This document shows positions 1 to 6,707 of a DNA stretch of 7,690 nt, piece by piece. The DNA is from Verrucomicrobiales bacterium. GTDB lineage: Bacteria > Verrucomicrobiota > Verrucomicrobiia > Verrucomicrobiales > DEV007. Made by a program: the position numbers and the translations under genes. Under the pieces are notes generated by a model, which worked only from the letters and a program-made list of their open reading frames with translations, had not been told where the DNA came from and searched no databases. How positions within the stretch are numbered: the first letter of the stretch is position 1; every line of letters begins with the position of its first letter. The stretch is from the NCBI GenBank assembly GCA_007123695.1, contig SLGN01000390.1:1-7690 (forward strand). The letters are read 5' to 3'.

Positions 1-2
1 CC

Positions 3-3000
3 CGCAACAGCGACGGCTCCGGCGGTCGCGTCGAGGTCGTCGGCGGTCGCGTCGAGATCGCCGCGGGCAGCGTGGACGCCGCCGGCGAGGTCGGCCGGGC
101 CGGGGGCAGCGTGTCCGTCGACGGCGCCGATGTCACCGTCGGTGCCGCCGCCACCGTCACCGCCGGGGGCAGCGAAGGCGGCAACGTCGCCATCCGCGGC
201 ACCGAGACCGCCACCGTGGCCGGGTCCGTCGAGGTCGTCAGCGCGGAGGGGCGCGGGGGCGACATCGACTTGACCGCCGCGCACCTGGCCCTCGCCTCCA
301 CCGCTGCGATCAGTGCCAACGGGGTCGAGGGCGGCAGGGTGCGCGCTGGAGGAGGCGTCTCCGGGCGCGACCCTGACATCGCCAACGCGACGACCACGCG
401 GATGGAGGCGGGCGCTGCGGTCGAGGCCGACGGCACCGGGGGCGACGGCGGCAGCGTCGTGCTCTTCGCCGAGGGCGACACTCTCTTCGACGGCGAGATC
501 ACCGCCCGGGCGCTCGGCAGCGTGGGCAACGGCGGATTCATCGAGGTGTCCGGCCAGCGCGACATCTCGCTTAGCGGAAATGTCAGCACGACCGCCGCGA
601 ACGGCCGTACCGGCACCCTGCTCATCGATCCGGTTTCGATCGTCATTCACGCCGACGGAGGATCCGGCACGATGTCCGACGCCGTCCTTCGCGAGTTCAT
701 CGAGGCGAACAACGTCGTCCTCCATACTTCGGGCGCAGACGGCTTCTTAGGAAGCATCAACGTCAATTCGGGCGCCAAGGTCGTCTACGACAGCCCCCAT
801 TCCCTCACGCTCCTCGCCCACGGCAGCATCTTCGTGAACGGCGACATCAAGAACATCGGCAGCACCGACATCGACAACACCGGCAACATCACCCTCGCCG
901 CCGGATGGGACGGCACCCTGCCCGAAAACCTTAACGACACGGTATCTGCGGCCGATTTCATCAACCCAGACGGCACGCCGCTCGAGACGCCGGGCCGCTT
1001 TGGCGCCTGGGGAAAGACGGGCAGCCAGGTATATCTCAACAATGCGGGGCTCGAAGCGGTCGAAGTGGGTAGCGCACGCGGCGAGACCAACGTGTTCGCC
1101 GACATCGTGCAAATGCGGCAGGGACGAGGCAGCGGCCGCTTCACCCAGATCGGCTACCGGCGGGTCTCGGATAGCCGGGCCAACGACCCGGGGCAGCTCG
1201 GCGGCTTTTTCGCGAATCCCGCCGACCAGATCGTCGATGGAGACATCAACGTCTCCGGACTCACCTCGGTGCTGATGAGACCTTCCGACGAGTTCGGCGC
1301 CTACCTCAACAAGCAGCGCGACCTCGCCTACGTGATGATCGGCCATGGCGGAATCCGGCGGAACGACACCGTCCTCGTGGCCCGGAGCGGAGGGGAAGCC
1401 GCCGGATTCGGCTACGACTCGGGCGTGGTCAACGTCGCCGACGGGGACAACAGCGGCAACATCACCGTGCGTGCGGGCACGCTACTCGAAATGACGGGCG
1501 GGCAGCGCCGGGGCCATACCCAGATCGGCCACGGCGGGCAGGGGGTGGGCAGCGGAACGACCCTCAGCAACTCCGGTGGCAACACGCCCTTCACCAACCA
1601 GTTCATCACCGGGGACATGGGCGGCGACATCCACGTGGCCGCCGGATTCATCTTCATGGAGGCTGGCATGTTCAGCGACGCGCCGGTGCAGATCGGCCAC
1701 GGCGGCTACAACGTGCGCGGCGAACACAGCGGCGACATCATCGTCACCACCACCGTGGGCAACCTCCGCGCCACTGCCGCACCCAACATGGGCGGCGCCG
1801 GACAAGCCGCAGTAGACGGGAGCCGCTGGACCGACAACCGAAACCGCTCCTATGCGATGATCGGCCACGGCGGGGTCAACGCTTTCCACCCCGACGCCCT
1901 TCCGGCCCGCGAGCTCGTCCTCAACGCCGAAGGCGCCGAAGGGGTGACCAGCTACGCAGGCGACGGCATCACCATCAACCCGCTCACCGGGCTGCCCTAC
2001 GGGCATAGCGGCGACATCTCGGTGCTTTCCGCGGGCGGCATCCACATGACCGCCTCGGGCAACAACGCCTTCGCCAAGATCGGCCACGGCGGACTGAGCT
2101 CCCACGGCGACCACCGCGGCGATATCCATGTGGAGGCGCGGGAGGGAGGCATCCTCTTCGACCGCATCGCCCAGCAGCTCGACATCCACGGCCGGGACCG
2201 CCGCAACACGGGCGACGGTGCCTTTTCCCAAATCGGCCACGGCGGGCGCTACAGCCAAGGCGGAGCGATCGGCGACATCCATGTCCGGTCGAGCGGGGAC
2301 ATCGTCTTCCACGCGGGCCGCAACCAGGCCTTCGCGATGATCGGCCACGGCGGGCGGGGCCGGGACGACACCGCGACTCTCGACGGGGTGACGAGCCAGC
2401 GCGATCCCCGCCATGGCGCCGGCACCCACCGTGGCAACATCGAAGTCCTCGCCGTCGGGGACATCGTCTTTCGCGGAGGGTTCGGCACCGGCACCTCGGA
2501 CGCCTTCGCCATGATCGGCCACGGCGGCTACCGCCAGTATGCCGACATCCTCGAGTATGCCGACGTCCATCCCAACTATGCGCATATCGCGGGGCAGACA
2601 CCCTACGGCGGTGGCGCATCGCGCATCGTGCCGAATCCGGACTACCGACCCGACGAGCCCGACTCGCCCGACAACCAGAGATTCCTTCTCGTGCCCGACG
2701 AAACCCAGCAGGGGCACAACGGCGACATCCTCGTGCGCGCCGGTGGCGACATCGACTTCCGCGCGGGCCAGACCGAAGCCTACGCCGGGCAGGAAGCCTT
2801 CGGCATGGAGCAAAACGGGCGCCGACGGAATTTCACAATGATCGGCCACGGCGGCTTCGAGAGCTTCGGTGACCACTGGGGCAGGATCGAGGTATCGGCG
2901 GGCGGCGACCTCGTGCTGGAGGCCCGCGGCGGATGGGACGCCGTCACCGTCGCCAGCACAAACACGACCGGCATGCCGCGGCTGGGGCAGGACGAGGACA

Positions 3001-5921
3001 GGGGCCAGAGCGGCCTCAGCCATTTCGCGATGATCGGCCACGGCGGCCAGAACTCCAGCCACCGCCCCCACGGCAACCGTCCCGCCCACGTCAGCGGATC
3101 GGGCAGGCTCTCGGACGGCATCGGCGTCTGGGGCGATTCTGACATCGTCATCGAGGTGGGCGGGGACGTCCGCCTGACCGCACCCCAGCAGGATACGGTG
3201 GGGCCGATGATGCCGACCGGACTGACGCTGCGTGCCTCGTCCGACTCTCTCTACTACCTCGACGGCGAAGGCATCGCCCTCGAGCAGTTCCTCGCCGACA
3301 ACCCTGAGCACCCGGAAATCTTCGCATTGGAAAGCCAGCTACGCGACATGCGCATCGACCTGCGCCGCGTCGATCCCGAGCAGGGCTTGACGATGAGCGC
3401 CCATTCGGCCCGACTCCAATGGCAGCCGCGCGCCGACGGCGAGATGTGGGTGCTGCCCGATCCTGTCGTCTCGGCCGCGGACGGATTCGTGCAGATCGGG
3501 CACGGCGGCCGCCTCACCAGCTATCGCGGCGGATCCGGAGTCTTCGGTGGAGAGGACGGGTTAGGCCACCGCGGCGACATCTCCATCCGCGCGGGCGGCG
3601 GCATCGTATCCCGCGGCAGCGACATTCCCGTCGCCGTCGGGGAAGGGCAGACCCTCGAGATTCTCGCCTACGAGAACGGCTACAACCCCGAAGGCCTCGG
3701 CACCCGCACCTTCCGGGTGGGGCCGGGCACACCGGATGCCGAAGTCACCGGCAATACCTCTTCGGGCACCAACCAGCAGTCCGCCTCGCTGGCAGGCCGC
3801 AACTACATCCAGATCGGTCTCGGCGGCCATCAGGCGCGCGGCGACCACAAAGGCAACATCACCATTTCCGCCGGTCGCGACGCCGCCGGCATCGGCCTCC
3901 ACCTGCTCGCGGGCGAAGGGCTCAACGACTACGCCCAGATCGGCAGCGGAGGCTTCCAAGCCGGCGGCTACAACCCCGTCAACGACCGGGCGAACAGCAC
4001 CAGCGGCCTGCTCGACGACATCGGCGACCGAGGGGACATCTACGTCGAAGCGGAGGGGGACATCCTCGTCCGCAGCGGCGGCAACCTGGGCGTGCCGGGC
4101 ATGACCAGCGCCGACACCGGGAGCGGCAGCGGCGGCGTCGCCCTCAACAACCACAACATCCACACCTACGCGCAGATCGGCAACGGCGGCGCCGAGAACC
4201 GCGCCACCCACAGCGGGCGGATCACCGTGATCAGCAGCGACGGCGGTCTCCGCATCGAGGCCGGAGCGGGCCAGCGCTCCTCGGCGGCCATCGGCCACGG
4301 CGGGCACGACGCCCGGGGCATGGACCACAACGGCGACATCCGCGTCGTCGTCCGACGCGACATCGAACTCCGCGGCGCCGTGCCATTCGTCGATCCGAAC
4401 ACCGGGCAGATCAGCAGCACCCTGCACAGCGACGCCAGGATCGGGCACGGGGGCTACCGCTCCCACGCGCGTTCCGGCCCGGCGGTCAACGCCCCCGGCT
4501 TCGGCGGCTTCCACGGGGACATCGAGGTCGTCTCCCGCGAAGGCAGCATCACGCTCCGGGGCGGCGGGGATCCGGGCCTAACCGCGAACTCCTCGGCGTG
4601 GGGGCAGGCGGTCCAGGCGCAAATCGGCCACGGCGGCTACGACGTCGCCGGCGACCACCGGGGCAACATCCGCGTGGTGGCGGGGGGAAGCATGGCCCTG
4701 CTCGGCGGCGCCTCGGGGCGCGAGGGCTTCGCGCAGATCGGCCACGGCGGGGCCCAGACCCGGGGCAACCTCGGGGGAGACATCGAGGTCCTCGTCGGCG
4801 GAGACCTGACGATGAACCGCGGCGCGGACACCGACACCGGCGGCGGAGGGCGCGGCGGCTCCCAGATCTTCAACAACTGGAGCAAGATCGGACACGGCGA
4901 CCACCGTCGCGGCCAGCGCAACGACGGCGAAGGCGAGCGCAACGGCGACATCCACGTAGGCGTGGGGAACTCGATCTTCCTATCCGACACCTCGCGGCGG
5001 CCCTTCGGCGACGAGGCTTACACGCGCGACTTCGCCGACCAAGTCCTCATCGGCCACATCGATTCCCGCGTCAGCGGCGCCGATCCGTTCCGCTCGCGCG
5101 AGGGAGACACCTTCGTTGCCGTCGGCCGCAACCATCCCTTCGCTGACGGCACGGGCCGGTTCGTCGCCTTCTCGGAGGCCACGATCATGAGCGCGGGCGA
5201 GGGGCTCCTCGGCGAGCTCCGCTTCTACATGCCGAGTTCCGACCGCAACGAGATCGCTGCCAGCGCCATGTTCAACAACGCCGCCTACATGCGGACCCCG
5301 ATTCCCGGCAGCGGACGCGACGACGAGCAGCTCGCGACCGGCTTCCTTCTCCCCCGCGGAGACATCGCCGAGGCCCGCGGGCTTTTCGTCCCGGAGACCG
5401 ACTTCGTCTTCCATGGCTTCGGGCTCTACAACATCTTCTACGGCGGAGAAGCCCTAGCCTTGGATCCCATCGGGTCCGGACCGAGACGGAACTCCGGTGC
5501 GCCGGCCGTGGCTCCCGCGTTTCTCCCCTTCGCCTTCGACCCCTTCGCCGCCCGCGAGAGCTTCGACGCCTTCTTCCGCGGCGATGCTCTCTTCGACTAC
5601 GACGGCTACGAGGGCATGCTCCTCTCGCCCGCCATCTCCGACGCCATCGACGAAGAAGAGTCCGACCCCGACTACGGCGCTTCGATGCTCGAACGCATCC
5701 TCGACGACAGCTTCGGTCCCCGGCGCTACAGCCGCATGCGGGCCGACCGCGCCCTCGCCGCCGCCGAGCGCGGCGAGGAGCTGGCCCGCCGCCGCGAAGT
5801 CGCCTCGAGAAAAGTGGGCCGCGGCGGCTTGTCGTTCCACGTTTTCGACCCCTCGACCAACCGCTATTCGAGCTACCGCGTTTTCGGGGTCTCCCAGTCG
5901 AGCCTCTCGGTGGTCCGCTGA
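3..5921 (+). CDS. Giant filamentous-haemagglutinin-like (TPS) exoprotein with IGHGG repeats, 5' partial
   Basis: At least 1972 codons are visible and the frame is open from base 3, so the N-terminus (expected signal peptide and TPS secretion domain) lies outside the window. The GTG at 72 is an internal Val codon, not a credible start. The visible protein begins with Gly-Val beta-rungs (for example GGRVEVVGGRVEIA), then has the conserved FHA-family segment ending in GTLLIDP (612-632). A long array of I-G-H-G-G units follows, then a non-repetitive C-terminus. The Gly/Asp/Val/Ile-rich make-up with alternating hydrophobic residues fits a right-handed beta-helix. Known relatives are exported by an outer-membrane TpsB transporter and act in adhesion, biofilm or contact-dependent interactions. 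No autotransporter barrel follows the repeats, which favours TPS over type Va secretion. No TpsB gene is in the window. The family assignment is fairly firm; substrate or partner is unknown. The frame ends at TGA 5919-5921. Confidence 0.9.
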   Translation, partial: RNSDGSGGRVEVVGGRVEIAAGSVDAAGEVGRAGGSVSVDGADVTVGAAATVTAGGSEGGNVAIRGTETATVAGSVEVVSAEGRGGDIDLTAAHLALASTAAISANGVEGGRVRAGGGVSGRDPDIANATTTRMEAGAAVEADGTGGDGGSVVLFAEGDTLFDGEITARALGSVGNGGFIEVSGQRDISLSGNVSTTAANGRTGTLLIDPVSIVIHADGGSGTMSDAVLREFIEANNVVLHTSGADGFLGSINVNSGAKVVYDSPHSLTLLAHGSIFVNGDIKNIGSTDIDNTGNITLAAGWDGTLPENLNDTVSAADFINPDGTPLETPGRFGAWGKTGSQVYLNNAGLEAVEVGSARGETNVFADIVQMRQGRGSGRFTQIGYRRVSDSRANDPGQLGGFFANPADQIVDGDINVSGLTSVLMRPSDEFGAYLNKQRDLAYVMIGHGGIRRNDTVLVARSGGEAAGFGYDSGVVNVADGDNSGNITVRAGTLLEMTGGQRRGHTQIGHGGQGVGSGTTLSNSGGNTPFTNQFITGDMGGDIHVAAGFIFMEAGMFSDAPVQIGHGGYNVRGEHSGDIIVTTTVGNLRATAAPNMGGAGQAAVDGSRWTDNRNRSYAMIGHGGVNAFHPDALPARELVLNAEGAEGVTSYAGDGITINPLTGLPYGHSGDISVLSAGGIHMTASGNNAFAKIGHGGLSSHGDHRGDIHVEAREGGILFDRIAQQLDIHGRDRRNTGDGAFSQIGHGGRYSQGGAIGDIHVRSSGDIVFHAGRNQAFAMIGHGGRGRDDTATLDGVTSQRDPRHGAGTHRGNIEVLAVGDIVFRGGFGTGTSDAFAMIGHGGYRQYADILEYADVHPNYAHIAGQTPYGGGASRIVPNPDYRPDEPDSPDNQRFLLVPDETQQGHNGDILVRAGGDIDFRAGQTEAYAGQEAFGMEQNGRRRNFTMIGHGGFESFGDHWGRIEVSAGGDLVLEARGGWDAVTVASTNTTGMPRLGQDEDRGQSGLSHFAMIGHGGQNSSHRPHGNRPAHVSGSGRLSDGIGVWGDSDIVIEVGGDVRLTAPQQDTVGPMMPTGLTLRASSDSLYYLDGEGIALEQFLADNPEHPEIFALESQLRDMRIDLRRVDPEQGLTMSAHSARLQWQPRADGEMWVLPDPVVSAADGFVQIGHGGRLTSYRGGSGVFGGEDGLGHRGDISIRAGGGIVSRGSDIPVAVGEGQTLEILAYENGYNPEGLGTRTFRVGPGTPDAEVTGNTSSGTNQQSASLAGRNYIQIGLGGHQARGDHKGNITISAGRDAAGIGLHLLAGEGLNDYAQIGSGGFQAGGYNPVNDRANSTSGLLDDIGDRGDIYVEAEGDILVRSGGNLGVPGMTSADTGSGSGGVALNNHNIHTYAQIGNGGAENRATHSGRITVISSDGGLRIEAGAGQRSSAAIGHGGHDARGMDHNGDIRVVVRRDIELRGAVPFVDPNTGQISSTLHSDARIGHGGYRSHARSGPAVNAPGFGGFHGDIEVVSREGSITLRGGGDPGLTANSSAWGQAVQAQIGHGGYDVAGDHRGNIRVVAGGSMALLGGASGREGFAQIGHGGAQTRGNLGGDIEVLVGGDLTMNRGADTDTGGGGRGGSQIFNNWSKIGHGDHRRGQRNDGEGERNGDIHVGVGNSIFLSDTSRRPFGDEAYTRDFADQVLIGHIDSRVSGADPFRSREGDTFVAVGRNHPFADGTGRFVAFSEATIMSAGEGLLGELRFYMPSSDRNEIAASAMFNNAAYMRTPIPGSGRDDEQLATGFLLPRGDIAEARGLFVPETDFVFHGFGLYNIFYGGEALALDPIGSGPRRNSGAPAVAPAFLPFAFDPFAARESFDAFFRGDALFDYDGYEGMLLSPAISDAIDEEESDPDYGASMLERILDDSFGPRRYSRMRADRALAAAERGEELARRREVASRKVGRGGLSFHVFDPSTNRYSSYRVFGVSQSSLSVVR
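20..56 (+). repeat. 16-bp direct repeat within the giant CDS
   Basis: The 16-mer CGGCGGTCGCGTCGAG occurs at 20-35 and again at 41-56, a 21-bp (7-codon) offset that keeps frame. It encodes the two successive units GGRVEVV and GGRVEIA. This looks like a recent duplication of one short beta-strand unit within the upstream part of the beta-helix. Confidence 0.7.
370..915 (+). other. Conserved FHA-family segment (GDGG / GGFIEVSG / GTLLIDP region)
   Basis: This domain-level region of the giant protein matches, from memory, a linear pattern shared by many large FHA-like TPS proteins. That pattern is an acidic-Asn lead (DIANATTTRM), then GDGGSVVLFAEGDT, then GNGGFIEVSG, then GTLLIDP at 612-632. After it come a short helix-like stretch (MSDAVLREFIEANNVVL, about 672-722) and a strand pair ending in SLTLLAHGSIFVNGDI (about 801-848). 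In relatives this marks the passage from short generic rungs to the protein-specific beta-helix. The motifs are seen directly; the equivalence rests on recall and was not aligned. Confidence 0.7.
1149..5063 (+). repeat. Array of 21 I-G-H-G-G-type protein repeats
   Basis: The I codon of each unit starts at 1149, 1338, 1524, 1692, 1860, 2079, 2232, 2340, 2514, 2841, 3033, 3495, 3813, 3939, 4176, 4290, 4440, 4623, 4737, 4887 and 5049. Fifteen are exactly IGHGG. The variants are IGYRR (1149), IGLGG (3813), IGSGG (3939), IGNGG (4176), IGHGD (4887) and IGHID (5049). A typical unit reads [FY]-A-x-I-G-H-G-G, a short loop often ending in G-D-H-x, then G-[DN]-I-x-V, then G-[DGN]-[IL]-x-[LF]. The shortest spacings are 108 and 114 bp (36 and 38 residues), about two 19-residue FHA-type coils; longer spacings carry loop insertions. 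The 14-mer ATCGGCCACGGCGG is perfectly conserved in 12 copies. Confidence 0.9.
3048..3494 (+). other. Long insertion between IGHGG units with a predicted helical segment
   Basis: The gap between the units starting at 3033 and 3495 is 462 bp, the longest in the array. It holds a His/Pro-rich loop (HRPHGNRP), a normal strand pair (SDIVIEVGGDVRLTA, about 3139-3183), and then a stretch that breaks the Gly/Val pattern. From about 3261 to 3380 the protein is rich in Leu, Glu, Asp and Arg (for example EQFLADNPEHPEIF and ESQLRDMRIDLRR), which suggests alpha-helix. I read it as a small subdomain projecting from the beta-helix; no family was recognised. Confidence 0.5.
5130..5918 (+). other. Non-repetitive C-terminal region of the giant exoprotein
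   Basis: After the last degenerate repeat the protein switches to a mixed aromatic/acidic sequence. It has a segment with GELRFYMPSSDRNEI (about 5211-5255), a Phe/Ala/Pro-rich stretch (about 5508-5570), an acidic patch (DEEESDPD, about 5649-5672) and a charged, probably helical run (ALAAAERGEELARRREVASR, about 5751-5810). It ends in an aromatic/Ser tail (FHVFDPSTNRYSSYR, about 5835-5880). There is no C-terminal Phe-ended beta-barrel, LPxTG motif or type IX sorting domain that I can identify. It could be a maturation, anchoring or effector region; the function is not recognised. Confidence 0.6.
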
Positions 5922-5985
5922 ATCGTGCGGGCCGCACCGCGCGAAGCCGCGTGCAATCGGGCCTCTCGTGGGCTAAGGGAGAAAC

Positions 5986-6006
5986 GGTCCGGCGCGACGC
6001 CGGGCC
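5986..6006 (+). promoter_or_regulatory. GC-rich hairpin between the giant gene and nadD
   Basis: Bases 5986-5994 pair with 5998-6006 around a CGA triloop, giving a 9-bp stem with one G-U pair. It lies 64 bases after the giant gene's stop and ends 10 bases before the ATG at 6017. It is followed by CTTTCCCCCG rather than a U-run, so it is not a classical intrinsic terminator. It could attenuate read-through or limit ribosome access to the nadD start. The pairing is seen; the role is inferred. Confidence 0.4.
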
Positions 6007-6016
6007 CTTTCCCCCG

Positions 6017-6622
6017 ATGTCCGCCCCGTCCGATATGCCGCAGCCGAGCCATACCGTCCGCGCCGCCCTGTTCGGCGGGTCCTTCGATCCGGTGCACCGT
6101 GGCCATCTCGCCATGGCGGCGGCGGCGCGGGAGGCGGCGGATCTCGCACACGTCTTCTTCGTCCCGGCGGCCCGCTCGCCCTTCAAAGACGGGACCTCCG
6201 CGCCGGCGGACGCCCGCCTCGCCATGCTCCGGATCGCGCTCACCGAATCCGCGATGCCCTGGGCCGAGGTCTCGGACTTCGAGCTGGAACGCCCCGCCCC
6301 GAGCTACTCGTGGCAGACCGCCCTCCACTTCGCCGAACGTTTCCCCGGAACCGAGTGGCATTGGATCCTCGGCGCCGACCAGTGGGACCAGATCGAACAG
6401 TGGGCGAAGCCGTACATCTTGCAGAGGCACCTGCGCTTCCTCGTTCTCGCAAGGGCCGGAGTCCCCGTGGTCGACCACCCCGGCTGGAGGCACCTTGCCG
6501 TGCCTTTCGCCCACCCCGCCTCCTCGACCGGCATTCGCCAAGACTACGCCGCCCGTCGAGACTGGCTCACGCCGGGCGTGGCGGACTACTGCAAGGCGCG
6601 CGGGCTCTACCGGGCGGGGTAG
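6017..6622 (+). CDS. nadD: Nicotinate-nucleotide adenylyltransferase
   Basis: This cytoplasmic enzyme joins nicotinate mononucleotide and ATP to give deamido-NAD and pyrophosphate in NAD biosynthesis. The 201-residue product has the nucleotidyltransferase Rossmann fold with GGSFDPVHRGHL at residues 20-31 (the GxFDPxHxGH ATP-binding motif). PAARSPFK follows at 50-57, where many NadDs have P-P-H-K. GADQWDQIEQW lies at 119-129 and ASSTGIR at 168-174 (the ISSTxIR motif). The length is normal for NadD. The ATG at 6017 was chosen because it starts 19 residues before the ATP motif. The ATG at 6035 is an equally possible start, and the GTG at 5951 would add 22 residues through the hairpin. None has a clear Shine-Dalgarno sequence at normal spacing; AAGGGAG at 5975 is about 35 bases too far upstream. 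It follows the giant gene on the same strand but is functionally unrelated. Confidence 0.95.
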   Translation: MSAPSDMPQPSHTVRAALFGGSFDPVHRGHLAMAAAAREAADLAHVFFVPAARSPFKDGTSAPADARLAMLRIALTESAMPWAEVSDFELERPAPSYSWQTALHFAERFPGTEWHWILGADQWDQIEQWAKPYILQRHLRFLVLARAGVPVVDHPGWRHLAVPFAHPASSTGIRQDYAARRDWLTPGVADYCKARGLYRAG

Positions 6623-6627
6623 GGATG

Positions 6628-6642
6628 GGCGAGCGGCTCGCC
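6628..6642 (+). terminator. Possible hairpin just after nadD
   Basis: GGCGAG at 6628-6633 pairs with CTCGCC at 6637-6642 around a CGG loop, five bases after the nadD stop. The only T-run (five Ts, 6672-6676) is about 30 bases further on, so this is not a standard intrinsic terminator. Its place between convergent genes makes a role in 3' end formation plausible but unproven. Confidence 0.25.
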
Positions 6643-6690
6643 GGATTCGGTCCAATTGGCGATGGTCGTCGTTTTTCGCCGCTCGAGCCC

Positions 6691-6705
6691 GGGCGGTCTC
6701 CGCCC
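6691..6705 (-). terminator. Possible hairpin just after the minus-strand secreted-protein gene
   Basis: GGGCGG at 6691-6696 pairs with CCGCCC at 6700-6705. Read on the minus strand it starts two bases after the TGA of the gene at 6708-7481. No U-run follows on that strand. The adjoining palindromes GCTCGAGC (6681-6688) and GCCCGGGC (6687-6694) could offer alternative pairing. It is a candidate 3' end structure only. Confidence 0.3.
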
Positions 6706-6707
6706 CT

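Noticed and set aside
72..74. GTG as start of the giant gene
   Set aside because: The frame stays open to the left edge, and the residues before it (GGRVEVVGGRVEIAAGS) continue the same beta-rung pattern, so this is internal.
1482..3311. 609-codon open frame on the minus strand, antisense to the repeats
   Set aside because: The repeated GGC, GAC and ATC codons of the real gene read as stop-free codons in reverse. The product has no recognisable domain, and the plus-strand frame shows clear family motifs throughout.
1149..5063. Regularly spaced DNA repeats as a CRISPR-like array
   Set aside because: The repeats are short, spaced irregularly in multiples of three, and fully explained as in-frame protein repeats.
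3419..5146. 575-codon plus-strand open frame in another phase
   Set aside because: The product is dominated by Arg, Pro and His, typical of an out-of-phase reading of GC-rich DNA. It lies wholly inside the giant gene.
2115..5363. Four RGD tripeptides (2115-2123, 3570-3578, 4029-4037, 5355-5363) as integrin-binding sites
   Set aside because: Three of them arise from the repeat consensus x-G-[DN]-I when x happens to be Arg, and other units have S, N, K or W there. This is best explained as a structural turn. FHA of Bordetella does have an RGD, but that alone does not support the function here.
5975..5981. AAGGGAG as ribosome binding site for nadD
   Set aside because: No start codon in the nadD frame lies at a suitable distance; the nearest candidate ATG is about 35 bases away, beyond a hairpin.
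5272..6243. 323-codon minus-strand open frame across the end of the giant gene and nadD
   Set aside because: The product is extremely Arg/Gly-rich and overlaps two well-supported plus-strand genes.
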